This document shows positions 44,496 to 53,387 of a stretch of 64,000 nucleotides of DNA, piece after piece. Under the pieces are notes generated by a model. It did not search any database. It was not told the DNA's origin and worked only from the letters and a program-made list of their open reading frames with translations. Source of the DNA: Oscillospiraceae bacterium (lineage in GTDB: Bacteria > Bacillota > Clostridia > Saccharofermentanales > Saccharofermentanaceae). The stretch is from NCBI GenBank assembly GCA_902764825.1, contig CACWXL010000006.1, forward strand, positions 1 to 64,000, in the 5' to 3' direction. The first letter of the stretch is position 1. Each line of letters starts with the position of its first letter. The position numbers and the translations under genes are program-made.

Positions 44496-45578
44496 ATGTT
44501 TGCAAATCCTCAATGTCCCGAAGGCAGGCAGCACATAAGTTTAAGTAATTATGCGTATTCAATAGTCATGAGTGACTCTCAGACATTTATGGGTACGATC
44601 AATTACTCTGGATTCATCAACAGGATTGTACTCAATTCGATGCTGGAGTCTTTTGATGAATTAGAATATGAGGAAGACGAGCGAATCAATAATGAAATTA
44701 CCAAATATGCTAAGCCAGGAAAAAAGACACTCATCACAGATTCGGAACGCGAAGTAATAAGTAAGATAGCAATGGCACATCGTAATTACCAGCTTGCTTC
44801 TTTAACGCAATATTCCAAAGATGTTCCACTAAAGATAAGACTCAATAAAGAACTTCATGAATTATTGTATCCTTTACATTCGGATTGGTCAGGAATCAAA
44901 TATAACATTTCACAAGGAGACTATATTAAGTCTCTTATAGAGGAATATGCAAGAAAAACTATTTTCAACAGAGAAAGCATCTATTATAAAAAGACTTTAG
45001 ATGATTTAGATGCATTTCTTGATTCGGCTAAAGATGATAAGAAAAGACTCCTGTTAACTCTTACAAATGGTTCACGCTTCATAATAAAACCATATCGTAT
45101 TTCTTATGATTATGAAGCTGATTATCACTATATTGTCGGAATGGGAGTCCAAGAAGGCACCAAAGACTTTGTTCCGGCTTCTTACAGGATTTCAAGAATC
45201 GAAAAGATCACTCCGCGAAGCATGTCATTAGGAAGCGGGAAAATAACTGAAAAAGAAAAGAAAACCATAGAGCAGAAGATAAAGGATAACGGCATATCTT
45301 ATATTTTAGGTGAATCTGTTGAACACATCATAAAACTTACGTCCAAAGGGATGAATATGTATAATTCCATTTTTCACCAGCGTCCAACTTATGATCAAAT
45401 CCAAAAGGGCGATAATGGATCCTATATAATGACATTTACTGCAACCAATAGACAGATTACAAATTACTTCTTCACTTTTGCTAATGAAGCAGAAATCATA
45501 TCGCCAAAAGAAACTAGAGAATGGATTCAAAATAGATATAAATCTGCTTATGACTCATATAACAACAGTCTTGGATGA
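44496..45578 (+). CDS. CRISPR-associated WYL-domain regulator with ribbon-helix-helix-like N-terminus
   Basis: 360 residues from the ATG at 44496, which has TTTAGGAG 6 bases upstream; an in-frame ATG at 44478 lies before this site and inside the palindrome. The middle part (about 175-245: LLLTLTNGSRFIIKPYRISYDYEADYHYIVGM...SYRISRIEKITP) is a WYL domain; such domains bind nucleotide or nucleic acid ligands. Near residues 95-145, PLKIRLNKELHELL and ISQGDYIKSLIEEYARKTIF look like a ribbon-helix-helix unit, the plan of WYL1 accessory proteins of type VI-D loci. Here no Cas13 is present; the neighbour is a type III-A locus. A C-terminal alpha/beta domain completes it. It probably regulates itself and the divergent tiny membrane genes. 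Confidence 0.78.
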   Translation: MFANPQCPEGRQHISLSNYAYSIVMSDSQTFMGTINYSGFINRIVLNSMLESFDELEYEEDERINNEITKYAKPGKKTLITDSEREVISKIAMAHRNYQLASLTQYSKDVPLKIRLNKELHELLYPLHSDWSGIKYNISQGDYIKSLIEEYARKTIFNRESIYYKKTLDDLDAFLDSAKDDKKRLLLTLTNGSRFIIKPYRISYDYEADYHYIVGMGVQEGTKDFVPASYRISRIEKITPRSMSLGSGKITEKEKKTIEQKIKDNGISYILGESVEHIIKLTSKGMNMYNSIFHQRPTYDQIQKGDNGSYIMTFTATNRQITNYFFTFANEAEIISPKETREWIQNRYKSAYDSYNNSLG

Positions 45579-45670
45579 GTATACTGGTACATTATTAAAC
45601 TCTGAAGCCTCAAAGCTAGTATCCTTAATGCACTAGATTCTTACACTGTCATCTTCAGATATAGTTTTAC

Positions 45671-46258
45671 CTATCCTAAATTGAGCATACAATTAAACGG
45701 ATCAACCGCCGGTCGCCTATTGCGACCATTAAAAGCAAAGTCGTTAACAATAACTTTCGACAATGCTTGGAAATAATATTTCGAAGCTAATCCTTCAAAT
45801 CCAATAAGTTGATTTATGGATTCCGCATTAACCACCTTGCGTTTTAATCTTTTAACTTCGTTCTTAATTTCCATCAGGTCAGGCACATTAGATGAATATC
45901 TATTTGCAATAACCAATTGATTGCTTATTTTTGCGTGTATTATTCTTCTGGCTATTTCCAAAATATAAGATTCATCAGAAGAAAGAGTAATTTGCTTTCT
46001 CAGATTAGTAACACTCGTATTTACAACAGAAGTCAATCTTCCATAATATCTGCTGTTCAACGAAAAGAAACCAACATTAATATTATTCATTAAACAAAAC
46101 TCAATGCATGCAGTAGTAATTGTCACTTTAGAGAATACAGCAATTTCCTCAATTGTATTCTTAGGGAACGCCTCTGCTGACTTATCAGGATATTTTACCG
46201 TCAACAAACCATCGGAGATGCCTAGTACAGCTCCATGCTTAACAACATATAAGAACAT
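45671..46258 (-). pseudogene. cas1: Truncated Cas1 (CRISPR integrase), N-terminal 195 residues
   Basis: From the ATG at 46258 (GAGGTG upstream): MFLYVVKHGAVLGISDGLLTVK is the Cas1 beta-domain start, and GFEGLASKYYFQAL holds the first catalytic Glu (Glu155). The frame ends at RPAVDPFNCMLNLG-stop, where complete Cas1 proteins (about 330 residues) continue through the helical domain with the essential His and Asp residues. The three frames after the stop show no continuation, so this is a deletion and not a simple frameshift. No cas2 is found anywhere in the window. The product cannot be an active integrase on its own. Confidence 0.85.
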
Positions 46259-46287
46259 TTTACACACCTCAAGCAGCTATAAACCAT

Positions 46288-46612
46288 TAGGTCGTCCCCT
46301 TACGGGGTATATGTCTTTAAGACTTGAGAACCATCCTGTAGCAACAGCGGTGTCTGTTCTGTTTCCGTCCCCTTACGGGGTATATGTCTTTAAGACATAG
46401 CAATTGGCGTATATCTGTGGGATAAGACCAAGTTTCCGTCCCCTTACGGGGTATATGTCTTTAAGACTCATAAAGGAGGATATTACTATGACATTTGAAA
46501 CACTGTTTCCGTCCCCTTACGGGGTGTTGGTCTTTAAGACTAGAATTTAGTGACAAGAGACACATTATCTTAGATAGTTTCCGTCCCCTTACGGGGTATA
46601 TGTCTTTAAGAC
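46288..46612 (-). CRISPR. CRISPR array 1 (5 repeats, 4 spacers), type III-A
   Basis: 36-base repeats at 46288 (degenerate in its first five plus-strand bases), 46361, 46432, 46505 and 46577; spacers of 37, 35, 37 and 36 bases. The plus-strand repeat starts GTTTCCGTCCCCTTACGGGG, so the minus strand ends ACGGAAAC, the usual 3' end and 8-base crRNA handle; the degenerate unit is leader-distal. The hairpin CCCC-TTA-CGGGG is the likely Cas6 site. The repeat at 46505 has GTGTTGGTC where the others have GTATATGTC. Spacer 46468-46504 contains AAAGGAGG and an ATG in plus orientation. Confidence 0.97.
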
Positions 46613-46747
46613 CCTATCTCTTAATAGCCTTATTCTATAAGCATTTCAAGTGCCATTTGCGTGGCAAAAAGTAAACTAAGTTGAAAATCTATGATTATAC
46701 GGTTCCTCCCTCCTTTAAACGCAATAAAATCAGGCATCGTGGCAAAA
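46613..46747 (-). promoter_or_regulatory. Leader of CRISPR array 1
   Basis: GTGGCAAA boxes at 46661-46668 and 46739-46746, 49 and 127 bases from the first repeat. The inner box is part of the palindrome TTTGC-GTG-GCAAA. Both boxes, their spacing and the CTATCT sequence next to the repeat are shared with the leader of array 2. Confidence 0.8.
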
Positions 46748-48091
46748 CTATATTTCTGAACCAATTATGCTGACGATTGTCTCATTCATTTTTTCGTATG
46801 AATTCCAGGAATCATCAGTCATATTAATGCCTGAATATTTAAACAGAGCTTTAATATCACAAATGATCTCATCACATGTATAACCTGTCATTTGCTTTAC
46901 ACGCTTATCAGTAATAATGCTGATCTCATGAGCTGCGACATTTCTGATTTTTTGTTCTGTTTCACGCAATCGATTAGAACAGTTAATGGTATCTCGACTG
47001 CAGTAAGTTTCTATCAAAGCTAATAAACTGTCAGAGCTGACGAAATAAGGCTTAAAGTCATGACCATAACGTTTCTTCCATAATGCAAGCCACGAACTGG
47101 ACATCTCATCATTTCCCAACTTTTTATCCGACCAAAATACAGATGCCTTGCTATTGTCAACATAACAATACTTGAGAACATCTACTTTTGCTTCATTCTT
47201 TAATATAAGAATATAAAGTTTAACGATCAACGGCGTCAGTCCTCTGATAAAATCAGCGTATTCCTCTCTCTTCTTCTTAACAAATAAAGCAAGCGCATAC
47301 TCAGCAATATCTCGGAATTCCTGAATTCTAACAGGCAAAAATTCATGGCCGATATCTTCTTTCTCAAGTCTCATCAAATCGTTTTTGTCCAATTTTAAAC
47401 GATAATCAGCATACTCTACTAAGCCCTTATAACTAGCAGTTTGCTTCTCAGGCATCATGTTAACAACATCTAATGCAGCAACATAATCGTACGAATTAAT
47501 CAGTTTTTTAAGAAGTTCTTCATTTTTGAGACGCACCAACGAAGGACAATCTATAACACTGCATCGATTCTCAAAATCATCTCGATTATCCTCATTCAGA
47601 TCCCATAGTGTGGCAACATCATAATCTTTATGAACATGGGTATTAATTGACTTGTTAGGGGTTACAACCTGAATAAGTGTAGCATCAATATCTCCAAGTG
47701 TAGTAAGTACAACTAAAGCGCTCTTCATAGCAGGAGAACCTGAAGATGTATTGATGATCAGCCTGTCATCGGCTTGCATTGTCTGCATGATCTTATTTAT
47801 CTCTATTCTAAAATCATCATAGAAATAATTGAAATCCTGTACTTCTTCAAGTTCCGGTCTGTCAATATGCTCATATTCCAATGGCAGATTCAACAGTTCA
47901 TAAAGTTTAGTAAGACAATATGTGTATCGTTTGTCCTCTTCTTCATTATTCATTGTCCACTTGGACATATACAGATATACTTTATCCGGCTTATAGACTC
48001 TGCAACAATGGATCAACGCACCATCTCTTGCGTTATCATTTGAGATCGGATCTGTACCTCCGACAGGTGAAAACAAAATAACTCTGCCCAT
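46748..48091 (-). CDS. csm6: Csm6, CARF-HEPN ribonuclease
   Basis: 447 residues. The N-terminal CARF domain (about 1-150: GRVILFSPVGGTDPISND and NTSSGSPAMKSAL) senses cyclic oligoadenylate made by Cas10. The C-terminal HEPN domain has the R-x4-H motif IRNVAAHEI (Arg383, His388), the RNase site. Activated Csm6 degrades RNA without sequence specificity, which slows or kills the infected cell. AAGGAG precedes the ATG. It is the last gene of the csm operon, 11 bases after csm5, and its 3' end touches the leader of array 1. Confidence 0.93.
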   Translation of the reverse strand: MGRVILFSPVGGTDPISNDNARDGALIHCCRVYKPDKVYLYMSKWTMNNEEEDKRYTYCLTKLYELLNLPLEYEHIDRPELEEVQDFNYFYDDFRIEINKIMQTMQADDRLIINTSSGSPAMKSALVVLTTLGDIDATLIQVVTPNKSINTHVHKDYDVATLWDLNEDNRDDFENRCSVIDCPSLVRLKNEELLKKLINSYDYVAALDVVNMMPEKQTASYKGLVEYADYRLKLDKNDLMRLEKEDIGHEFLPVRIQEFRDIAEYALALFVKKKREEYADFIRGLTPLIVKLYILILKNEAKVDVLKYCYVDNSKASVFWSDKKLGNDEMSSSWLALWKKRYGHDFKPYFVSSDSLLALIETYCSRDTINCSNRLRETEQKIRNVAAHEISIITDKRVKQMTGYTCDEIICDIKALFKYSGINMTDDSWNSYEKMNETIVSIIGSEI

Positions 48092-48102
48092 TCACTATCT
48101 CC

Positions 48103-49221
48103 TTAGTGTATTTCCTTTAACTCAAGTCTACATTGTCCCATTTGATATCGCACGCCGTTATATCTTGTGCATTTTAAAATGTGAGGCGAAACACCTGATC
48201 TTTCGTCATTCTTATGCTTATGGAGCGCAAATGATTTCGGATTCATGGTATTCTCCATTACTTTCATCGTAGTTTTAACACCTTCTGTTGCACCAAACAT
48301 GGGATAAATAAAAGTTTTGGAAACAAAACCCACGCCGCCACCAAGATAAACTGTGTTTTCAGGTGCTTTTTCTTCCTTGTACTTCGATTGAAAACAAGAG
48401 TAGTACATATCATTGAACTTGTTTATAGCATCAAAAATCGTATTCACATCGTAATTGCAGCATTGAGTATCTATCGTTAAAGTGAATTCGATATCTGTTT
48501 CCGGGCGAATGCATTCTCTAAGAATATTAAGAGGTTTTTCTTGATAATCCGTATGGACTTCAATCTTTTGGCAAAGAACCAGATCATCCAAATCCAATGG
48601 TTTACTATCGCTCAAGATCATTCCTTGCAGAACATCATTTACTGCATCTTCAGGATGCTTCTCATCTCTGCTTAATCTTCTAAATGCTCTCTTTTCAACG
48701 GAATTTGCTTCTCTTCCATAATTACTGTTGCTAATACGGTTTGCTCTATAGTTTTTTATGTCATTTGAATTGCTGTGATATAACTCCTTGTTAGTTGATA
48801 TCTCATAACTAAGCAATATTGTTCTCAACATGCCCTTAATGCTTGTTCCGGGAATATAAGGAAGTCCATAAGGGTCCTTCATAAACTCCATAATTGAGGT
48901 TTTGCTCTTTCCCAATTCCATGCGATCTCCCCAATCTATTGAGTATCTGATCGCAGAAGCTATATCTTGCGGAGATATATTGTTATCACGCATCCAATAG
49001 TTCAGATTTGCTTTTGTATCATAAAGCAACATATCTTCATATTTTTTCGATTTCCCAAGTTGCTTTAATGCCATATATAACTTTCCCGGATCATATACAA
49101 TGATCTTTTGATCAGCAAAGGACAGACGGTATTCCTTCTTATCTATTTCCTTGCCGCTTCCTACGAAAACAGGAGATACTGTATGAAGTGTAGCTTTATA
49201 AACTTTCAGATAGTCATTCAT
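48103..49221 (-). CDS. csm5: Csm5, type III-A RAMP subunit
   Basis: 372 residues from the ATG at 49221, chosen because GAGG lies 8 bases upstream and the start overlaps the csm4 stop as TAATG. The N-terminus has the RAMP entry LKVYKATLHTVSPVFVGSGKEIDKKEY, and PYIPGTSIKGMLRTILL is the glycine-rich loop block of Csm5. C-terminal VYLGGGVGFVSKTF is a second conserved loop. Csm5 caps the 3' end of the crRNA filament in the Csm complex and helps recruit nucleases for crRNA trimming. Confidence 0.93.
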   Translation of the reverse strand: MNDYLKVYKATLHTVSPVFVGSGKEIDKKEYRLSFADQKIIVYDPGKLYMALKQLGKSKKYEDMLLYDTKANLNYWMRDNNISPQDIASAIRYSIDWGDRMELGKSKTSIMEFMKDPYGLPYIPGTSIKGMLRTILLSYEISTNKELYHSNSNDIKNYRANRISNSNYGREANSVEKRAFRRLSRDEKHPEDAVNDVLQGMILSDSKPLDLDDLVLCQKIEVHTDYQEKPLNILRECIRPETDIEFTLTIDTQCCNYDVNTIFDAINKFNDMYYSCFQSKYKEEKAPENTVYLGGGVGFVSKTFIYPMFGATEGVKTTMKVMENTMNPKSFALHKHKNDERSGVSPHILKCTRYNGVRYQMGQCRLELKEIH

Positions 49222-50150
49222 TAGCATATCCTCATAAACATTGGTTTTCCGTATCTATATACGGGATGAGTTCCCGATTCATTAGATACATCAAAAACGT
49301 CACCTTCAAATCGTTTTTCAAAACAAGATCCGGACTTGAACATAATCAAGTCCTTCTTCCTCTGCCATGAATCAGAATAGCTAGACGACGATACAAATCC
49401 GCTACGCTTGATCAAACTGTAGTCGGCAAATAACAGAGCATCTTCCAACTCGCTTTCTTTAGGCAACGCTGTATTTAGAAGCATATATTTCTCGGCTTCT
49501 CCAACTAATCTCGATGTCAGCCATTCGTCGGGTTCTAATTCATCAAAAGAAAATCTTCCATACCCTGATGAACGCTTTCCACCAAGTCCGCTGTGCTGCA
49601 ATTGTTCCAGCAACGAGTCAATAAGAGTTTTTGCCTCATCACTGCCAAATCCTATAATTAAATTAAGTCCGCAGCCTTCATTAAAAGAATATGTACCTAC
49701 CTCATACGGCATTGTTTCTCCTTCTTCATTACGGACAGAAGCTGATACTTTTAAGCCAGATACACCAAGTTGGCTCATCTGCGCTGCGTTTAACACATCA
49801 AAAGAGCCTTTAAGATAATTTTCAAAATCATCAATAGTAATATACTTCAATTTTTTAAAAGCCTTTTTTATGATTGATGAGTTTTCTTCTTTTCCGTGTT
49901 CAATAAATACATGTGGCTTTGGAAGAAACAACTTTTCGCCGATATATGGAAAAGCATCAGATATCTGCAAATTGCCGGAATCAGCCAATTGCAAAAGATT
50001 ACTCAATATATCTGATTCCATTCGTACCGCTTCCATACACAAAGCTGAAAATACAGTATCAGAGCATAGAGTATATTCAGAATCACTTAACTGATTCTTT
50101 CCAAAATGCACCGGTGCCAGGAATCTAAGTTTATAGATTGAATAGTTCAT
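49221..50150 (-). CDS. csm4: Csm4, type III-A RAMP subunit (Cas5 group)
   Basis: 309 residues from the ATG at 50150, preceded by AAGGTAA. It starts MNYSIYKLRFLAPVHFGKNQLSDSEYTL and has the C-terminal glycine-rich loop HSGLGGKRSSGYGRFSF, both typical of Csm4. It binds the 5' handle of the crRNA and pairs with Cas10 at the foot of the complex. It starts 14 bases after csm3 and overlaps csm5 by 1 base. Confidence 0.94.
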   Translation of the reverse strand: MNYSIYKLRFLAPVHFGKNQLSDSEYTLCSDTVFSALCMEAVRMESDILSNLLQLADSGNLQISDAFPYIGEKLFLPKPHVFIEHGKEENSSIIKKAFKKLKYITIDDFENYLKGSFDVLNAAQMSQLGVSGLKVSASVRNEEGETMPYEVGTYSFNEGCGLNLIIGFGSDEAKTLIDSLLEQLQHSGLGGKRSSGYGRFSFDELEPDEWLTSRLVGEAEKYMLLNTALPKESELEDALLFADYSLIKRSGFVSSSSYSDSWQRKKDLIMFKSGSCFEKRFEGDVFDVSNESGTHPVYRYGKPMFMRIC

Positions 50151-50164
50151 AAGATTACCTTGTC

Positions 50165-50824
50165 TCAGACTGACAGAATATCGTTGCACTGGTTGATTAC
50201 TTGATCATCAAGAGACCCTGTTACAACTTTTGCCTTAACGTTTTTGAAAACAATTTTTCCGTAACCTCTTGATCCGTTGCCACCAAGATAATCATACTGA
50301 AGAAGTTTAAGACCTTCTGCCAATGTCTTTATGTCAGAAATAACTTCATCTTCATGTTCCGAATCTACGTTGTAAATTATATCCATATTGAATACTGACC
50401 CACGAACAACTCTCTCTATCTGTCTTGGATTTGCAACAGCGGTAGCTCTGTTGATCGTGTTCTCAAATTTAACTTCAGTAAGACTTTGCAAACCGGCTTT
50501 ACGGAGCTCTTCTTCATTAGCAAGACTCATATCAGAGAATAAAAGTCTGCTAGGTGTAACGTTTCCCTTCTTTGCCGTTCCAAACAGTCTTGCAAGCTCC
50601 TCGCAATCATCATCAGGAGCAACGACCGTTGAATTCATCTCTTTAGCAAGAAGCGAGCGCATTTTACCCTTGAGTGAACTGCCCGGGATAATAGGAAGAT
50701 TAGTTCTGCTGTCTTTGACAACAGGTGAATCAACTGCACCAATGGCTGCAAAAGCAGTAGAACCTCCGATATGCATACCTGTCTCTACTAAAATGTTTCC
50801 TGTAATCTGAATTTTCGTAAGCAT
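50165..50824 (-). CDS. csm3: Csm3, target-RNA cleaving backbone subunit
   Basis: 219 residues from the ATG at 50824, which has TAAGGAGG upstream. The block HIGGSTAFAAIGAVDSPVVKD carries the catalytic Asp32 (equivalent to Asp33 of the studied Csm3 proteins), followed by LPIIPGSSLKGKMRSLL. The C-terminal YDYLGGNGSRGYGKI is the RAMP glycine loop. Several copies form the filament along the crRNA and cut the bound target RNA at 6-base intervals. All key residues are present. Confidence 0.96.
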   Translation of the reverse strand: MLTKIQITGNILVETGMHIGGSTAFAAIGAVDSPVVKDSRTNLPIIPGSSLKGKMRSLLAKEMNSTVVAPDDDCEELARLFGTAKKGNVTPSRLLFSDMSLANEEELRKAGLQSLTEVKFENTINRATAVANPRQIERVVRGSVFNMDIIYNVDSEHEDEVISDIKTLAEGLKLLQYDYLGGNGSRGYGKIVFKNVKAKVVTGSLDDQVINQCNDILSV

Positions 50825-50837
50825 ATTTCGTTCCTCC

Positions 50838-51242
50838 TTAATCTTTGCCGCCCTTGAATTTATGGAAAGCAACAAGTGCCTCCAAATAGTGATAGAAAAG
50901 TACGTATTTCTTCTTGTCATTGCCGATCATCTTGATGTAATCGAGCAAATCCGCTGCATTTACAAACTCTTTAACCTTTGGTTCACGTCCACATTCATAT
51001 ATGATCCTTACTCGGAGATACTCAATTCTTGATACTATCTCTTCACTCAAATAATCATCTTTATTCTGCAGAACATTATCGTAGATATCTGCTGCCATCG
51101 ACAGAATGTTTCTGATTTTAGATGTCGTCACAATTTGAGGCGTTATCCATTTGCCGTTCTTTTCAAATTTCTGTGTCAGTTTATCCAATACGGATTCAGC
51201 CTGATCAACGTATGTCTTCTCATTCAGGAATTCTGTTGCCAT
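50838..51242 (-). CDS. csm2: Csm2, small subunit of the Csm complex
   Basis: 134 residues, helical: ITPQIVTTSKIRNILSMAADIYD and RIEYLRVRIIYECGREPKVKEFV are the conserved Csm2 helices. It forms the minor filament of the complex. The start lies directly at the csm1 stop (TAA-ATG) with GGAGGAG upstream. Confidence 0.93.
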   Translation of the reverse strand: MATEFLNEKTYVDQAESVLDKLTQKFEKNGKWITPQIVTTSKIRNILSMAADIYDNVLQNKDDYLSEEIVSRIEYLRVRIIYECGREPKVKEFVNAADLLDYIKMIGNDKKKYVLFYHYLEALVAFHKFKGGKD

Positions 51243-53387
51243 TTAATTCTCCTCCTCATTTCGTGTCATATATGCATATAGCGTCATTGCTGTTTTTAAT
51301 TGTCTTCGATCTTTTTCATCTTTTATCCACTCAGTAAGCTTGTTAGAGAATTGTTTGTATCTGGTTTTATCCTCTGATGGCGAGTCTTTTCCGGGTTCCA
51401 ATCTTGATAAAACATAAACAAATCTAGCGAAGTTGATCTTTTCCGATTGGTTCCTGACAAGTTCAAGTAGTTTATACATAAAACTCATGCCATATGCACT
51501 TGATTTGCCTAAGAAATCAGAGATTTCAGCGTATTTCTCTCCAATCACTTCTTGCTCAAATTCGCTCCAAGTGTATGTGCCATCGGACACATCAAAAACA
51601 TGTCCGTCACTATCTGTAGCACTGTGACTGCAACCATCTTCAAGTAATGTAACAGCCCTCTTTCCGGGTAGTTTCTTCGACTTGTCTTCAAGAACAGCCG
51701 TCTCATATGCAATACGGCTTATCGGGTACTTACAGTCGTAAATTCCGATTCCTGCAGATATGGACAGGGTTCCTTGTGTGAACTTATCAAAGGCATTACT
51801 GATATCAACTGAAAAACCGATAATATCATCCCACTCACCGACAATAAACAGGTCATCACCGCCTGAATAGCAAATGGAGGCATTTCGTCCCTTGTCGACT
51901 TCTGGATCTCCAATACTAAATGATGGATTACTCAGAATTCCATTAATATGCGACTTAAAAAAAAGCGACAATTGTCTGGATAAAGCCATCGTTCGCATTA
52001 TGTTTTCGCCAACAGTCTTATCAAATCCAATACTTATTGCCGTACCCAAATTATCAACATCAGCTCTGATAATACCGATTCTGTCTATACAGCCTTTGTT
52101 TTTGGCATCAGTTGCCATCTCTTCCAAAGTCCTATTGGTGGTATAGTCTCCAATCCAAAGACCATATGATCCTTCATTCTCGCTGTTTTTCTTTCTGTAA
52201 GATCGTTTCAGACAAGTATTTGAAGGAGCTAAGACATATCCTTTAAGATACCTATTTTTGAGAAGAGGAACACCTGTAGGATCTTCATCTACAACAAAGT
52301 AATTAGCCTTTAAGATATCTTTTGAAAAATCCTTGATAGCACTGCATATTGAACATTCATTATTCTCGTTCAGTTTGCCTAGTCTGCGGCAAACTTTACA
52401 TTCGCGTGTATAATCACCATTAACACGGCTGTTCATATCTATCAATTGAGAAGCATCATATCTGTTAGATTTTTGTCTTGATATCATTCTGCTTACATTT
52501 CTGAACAGTTCTGAATAACTGCCTTCAGGGATATTACGAAGAACATCTGCATTGCAGGGTGCATAACCATGACCTACATACAATGAAATATCAAATGTAT
52601 CAACAAGCCAATTGTTAAGCTCCTTGTTGTATTCATTCAGTTTGTTTATTACCACTTCATCATTTGGAAGCAAAAGATAGCTATGACCACCCCCTGAATA
52701 CAATACATTTATTCTGGAAAGACCTAGAACATCAAGTATGTCATCAATCGCATTCTCCATTAGGATTTCCAGATAGAAAGACCTTGCACGGAGAGTCTTT
52801 AGAGCTCCTTTGCTTTGAATGGTATAAATAAAGTCCTGTATTCCTGAGAAATCCATGGAATATAATAGGAAATCATTACTACTTCCCTCACTAACACTGC
52901 TTATACACAACGTAAACGCCGCACACAATTTAGCTTGGTCAAACAAAGATATGTCCGGATCCTGAAGTGTGCCAGGCATATATGTTAATTCTGTTTCCAA
53001 AACTTCAGCAAACCGACTAAGCCATACATCAGTATATGAAATATCATTAATTGCAACATTTATATTATTCGTTGCATTGATAAAGTATTCCGTCGAATCA
53101 ATCGATGTTTCATCACACGGATAGTTTATCCCATTACTATAATCAAGGCGCTGACCTTTATAAATCTTTTTGTCTTTATTGCCATTAAGAACATTAAATA
53201 TGCTTTCCAAGTGATTTCTGTCAGTAATTGCAGGTGCACCATTTTTAAGCAAATCATCAGCTTTTTGAATAGTACTCATATCTTCTCCGCTGATATCCAG
53301 TGAAGCAGGAATAGTAATCTCATTCAGCTTTTGTTTTACTGTAGTAAGTAAAGCCAAAACTGTAAGCTTAATATTTCTTTCGTCCAT
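51243..53387 (-). CDS. csm1: Cas10/Csm1 with intact GGDD but missing HD nuclease motif
   Basis: 714 residues from the ATG at 53387, overlapping the cas6 stop as TAATG. The C-terminal Palm domain has SGGDDLF (Gly509-Asp512), the cyclic oligoadenylate synthesis site. The zinc finger CKVC...CSIC is at 330-348. In place of the usual L-L-H-D-I-G-K near residue 15 the protein reads LALLTTVKQK, so the HD nuclease residues are replaced by Thr-Thr; the later HH pair of the domain is also not visible, while the following A-D...HLESIFNVLN segment is kept. Single-strand DNA cleavage is therefore probably lost, with signalling to Csm6 kept. Confidence 0.93.
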   Translation of the reverse strand: MDERNIKLTVLALLTTVKQKLNEITIPASLDISGEDMSTIQKADDLLKNGAPAITDRNHLESIFNVLNGNKDKKIYKGQRLDYSNGINYPCDETSIDSTEYFINATNNINVAINDISYTDVWLSRFAEVLETELTYMPGTLQDPDISLFDQAKLCAAFTLCISSVSEGSSNDFLLYSMDFSGIQDFIYTIQSKGALKTLRARSFYLEILMENAIDDILDVLGLSRINVLYSGGGHSYLLLPNDEVVINKLNEYNKELNNWLVDTFDISLYVGHGYAPCNADVLRNIPEGSYSELFRNVSRMISRQKSNRYDASQLIDMNSRVNGDYTRECKVCRRLGKLNENNECSICSAIKDFSKDILKANYFVVDEDPTGVPLLKNRYLKGYVLAPSNTCLKRSYRKKNSENEGSYGLWIGDYTTNRTLEEMATDAKNKGCIDRIGIIRADVDNLGTAISIGFDKTVGENIMRTMALSRQLSLFFKSHINGILSNPSFSIGDPEVDKGRNASICYSGGDDLFIVGEWDDIIGFSVDISNAFDKFTQGTLSISAGIGIYDCKYPISRIAYETAVLEDKSKKLPGKRAVTLLEDGCSHSATDSDGHVFDVSDGTYTWSEFEQEVIGEKYAEISDFLGKSSAYGMSFMYKLLELVRNQSEKINFARFVYVLSRLEPGKDSPSEDKTRYKQFSNKLTEWIKDEKDRRQLKTAMTLYAYMTRNEEEN

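Noticed and set aside
46104..46400. Plus-strand frame across cas1 and the first CRISPR repeats
   Set aside because: It includes repeat and spacer sequence (the repeats translate as F-P-S-P-Y-G-V) and is antisense to cas1; a by-product of the array.
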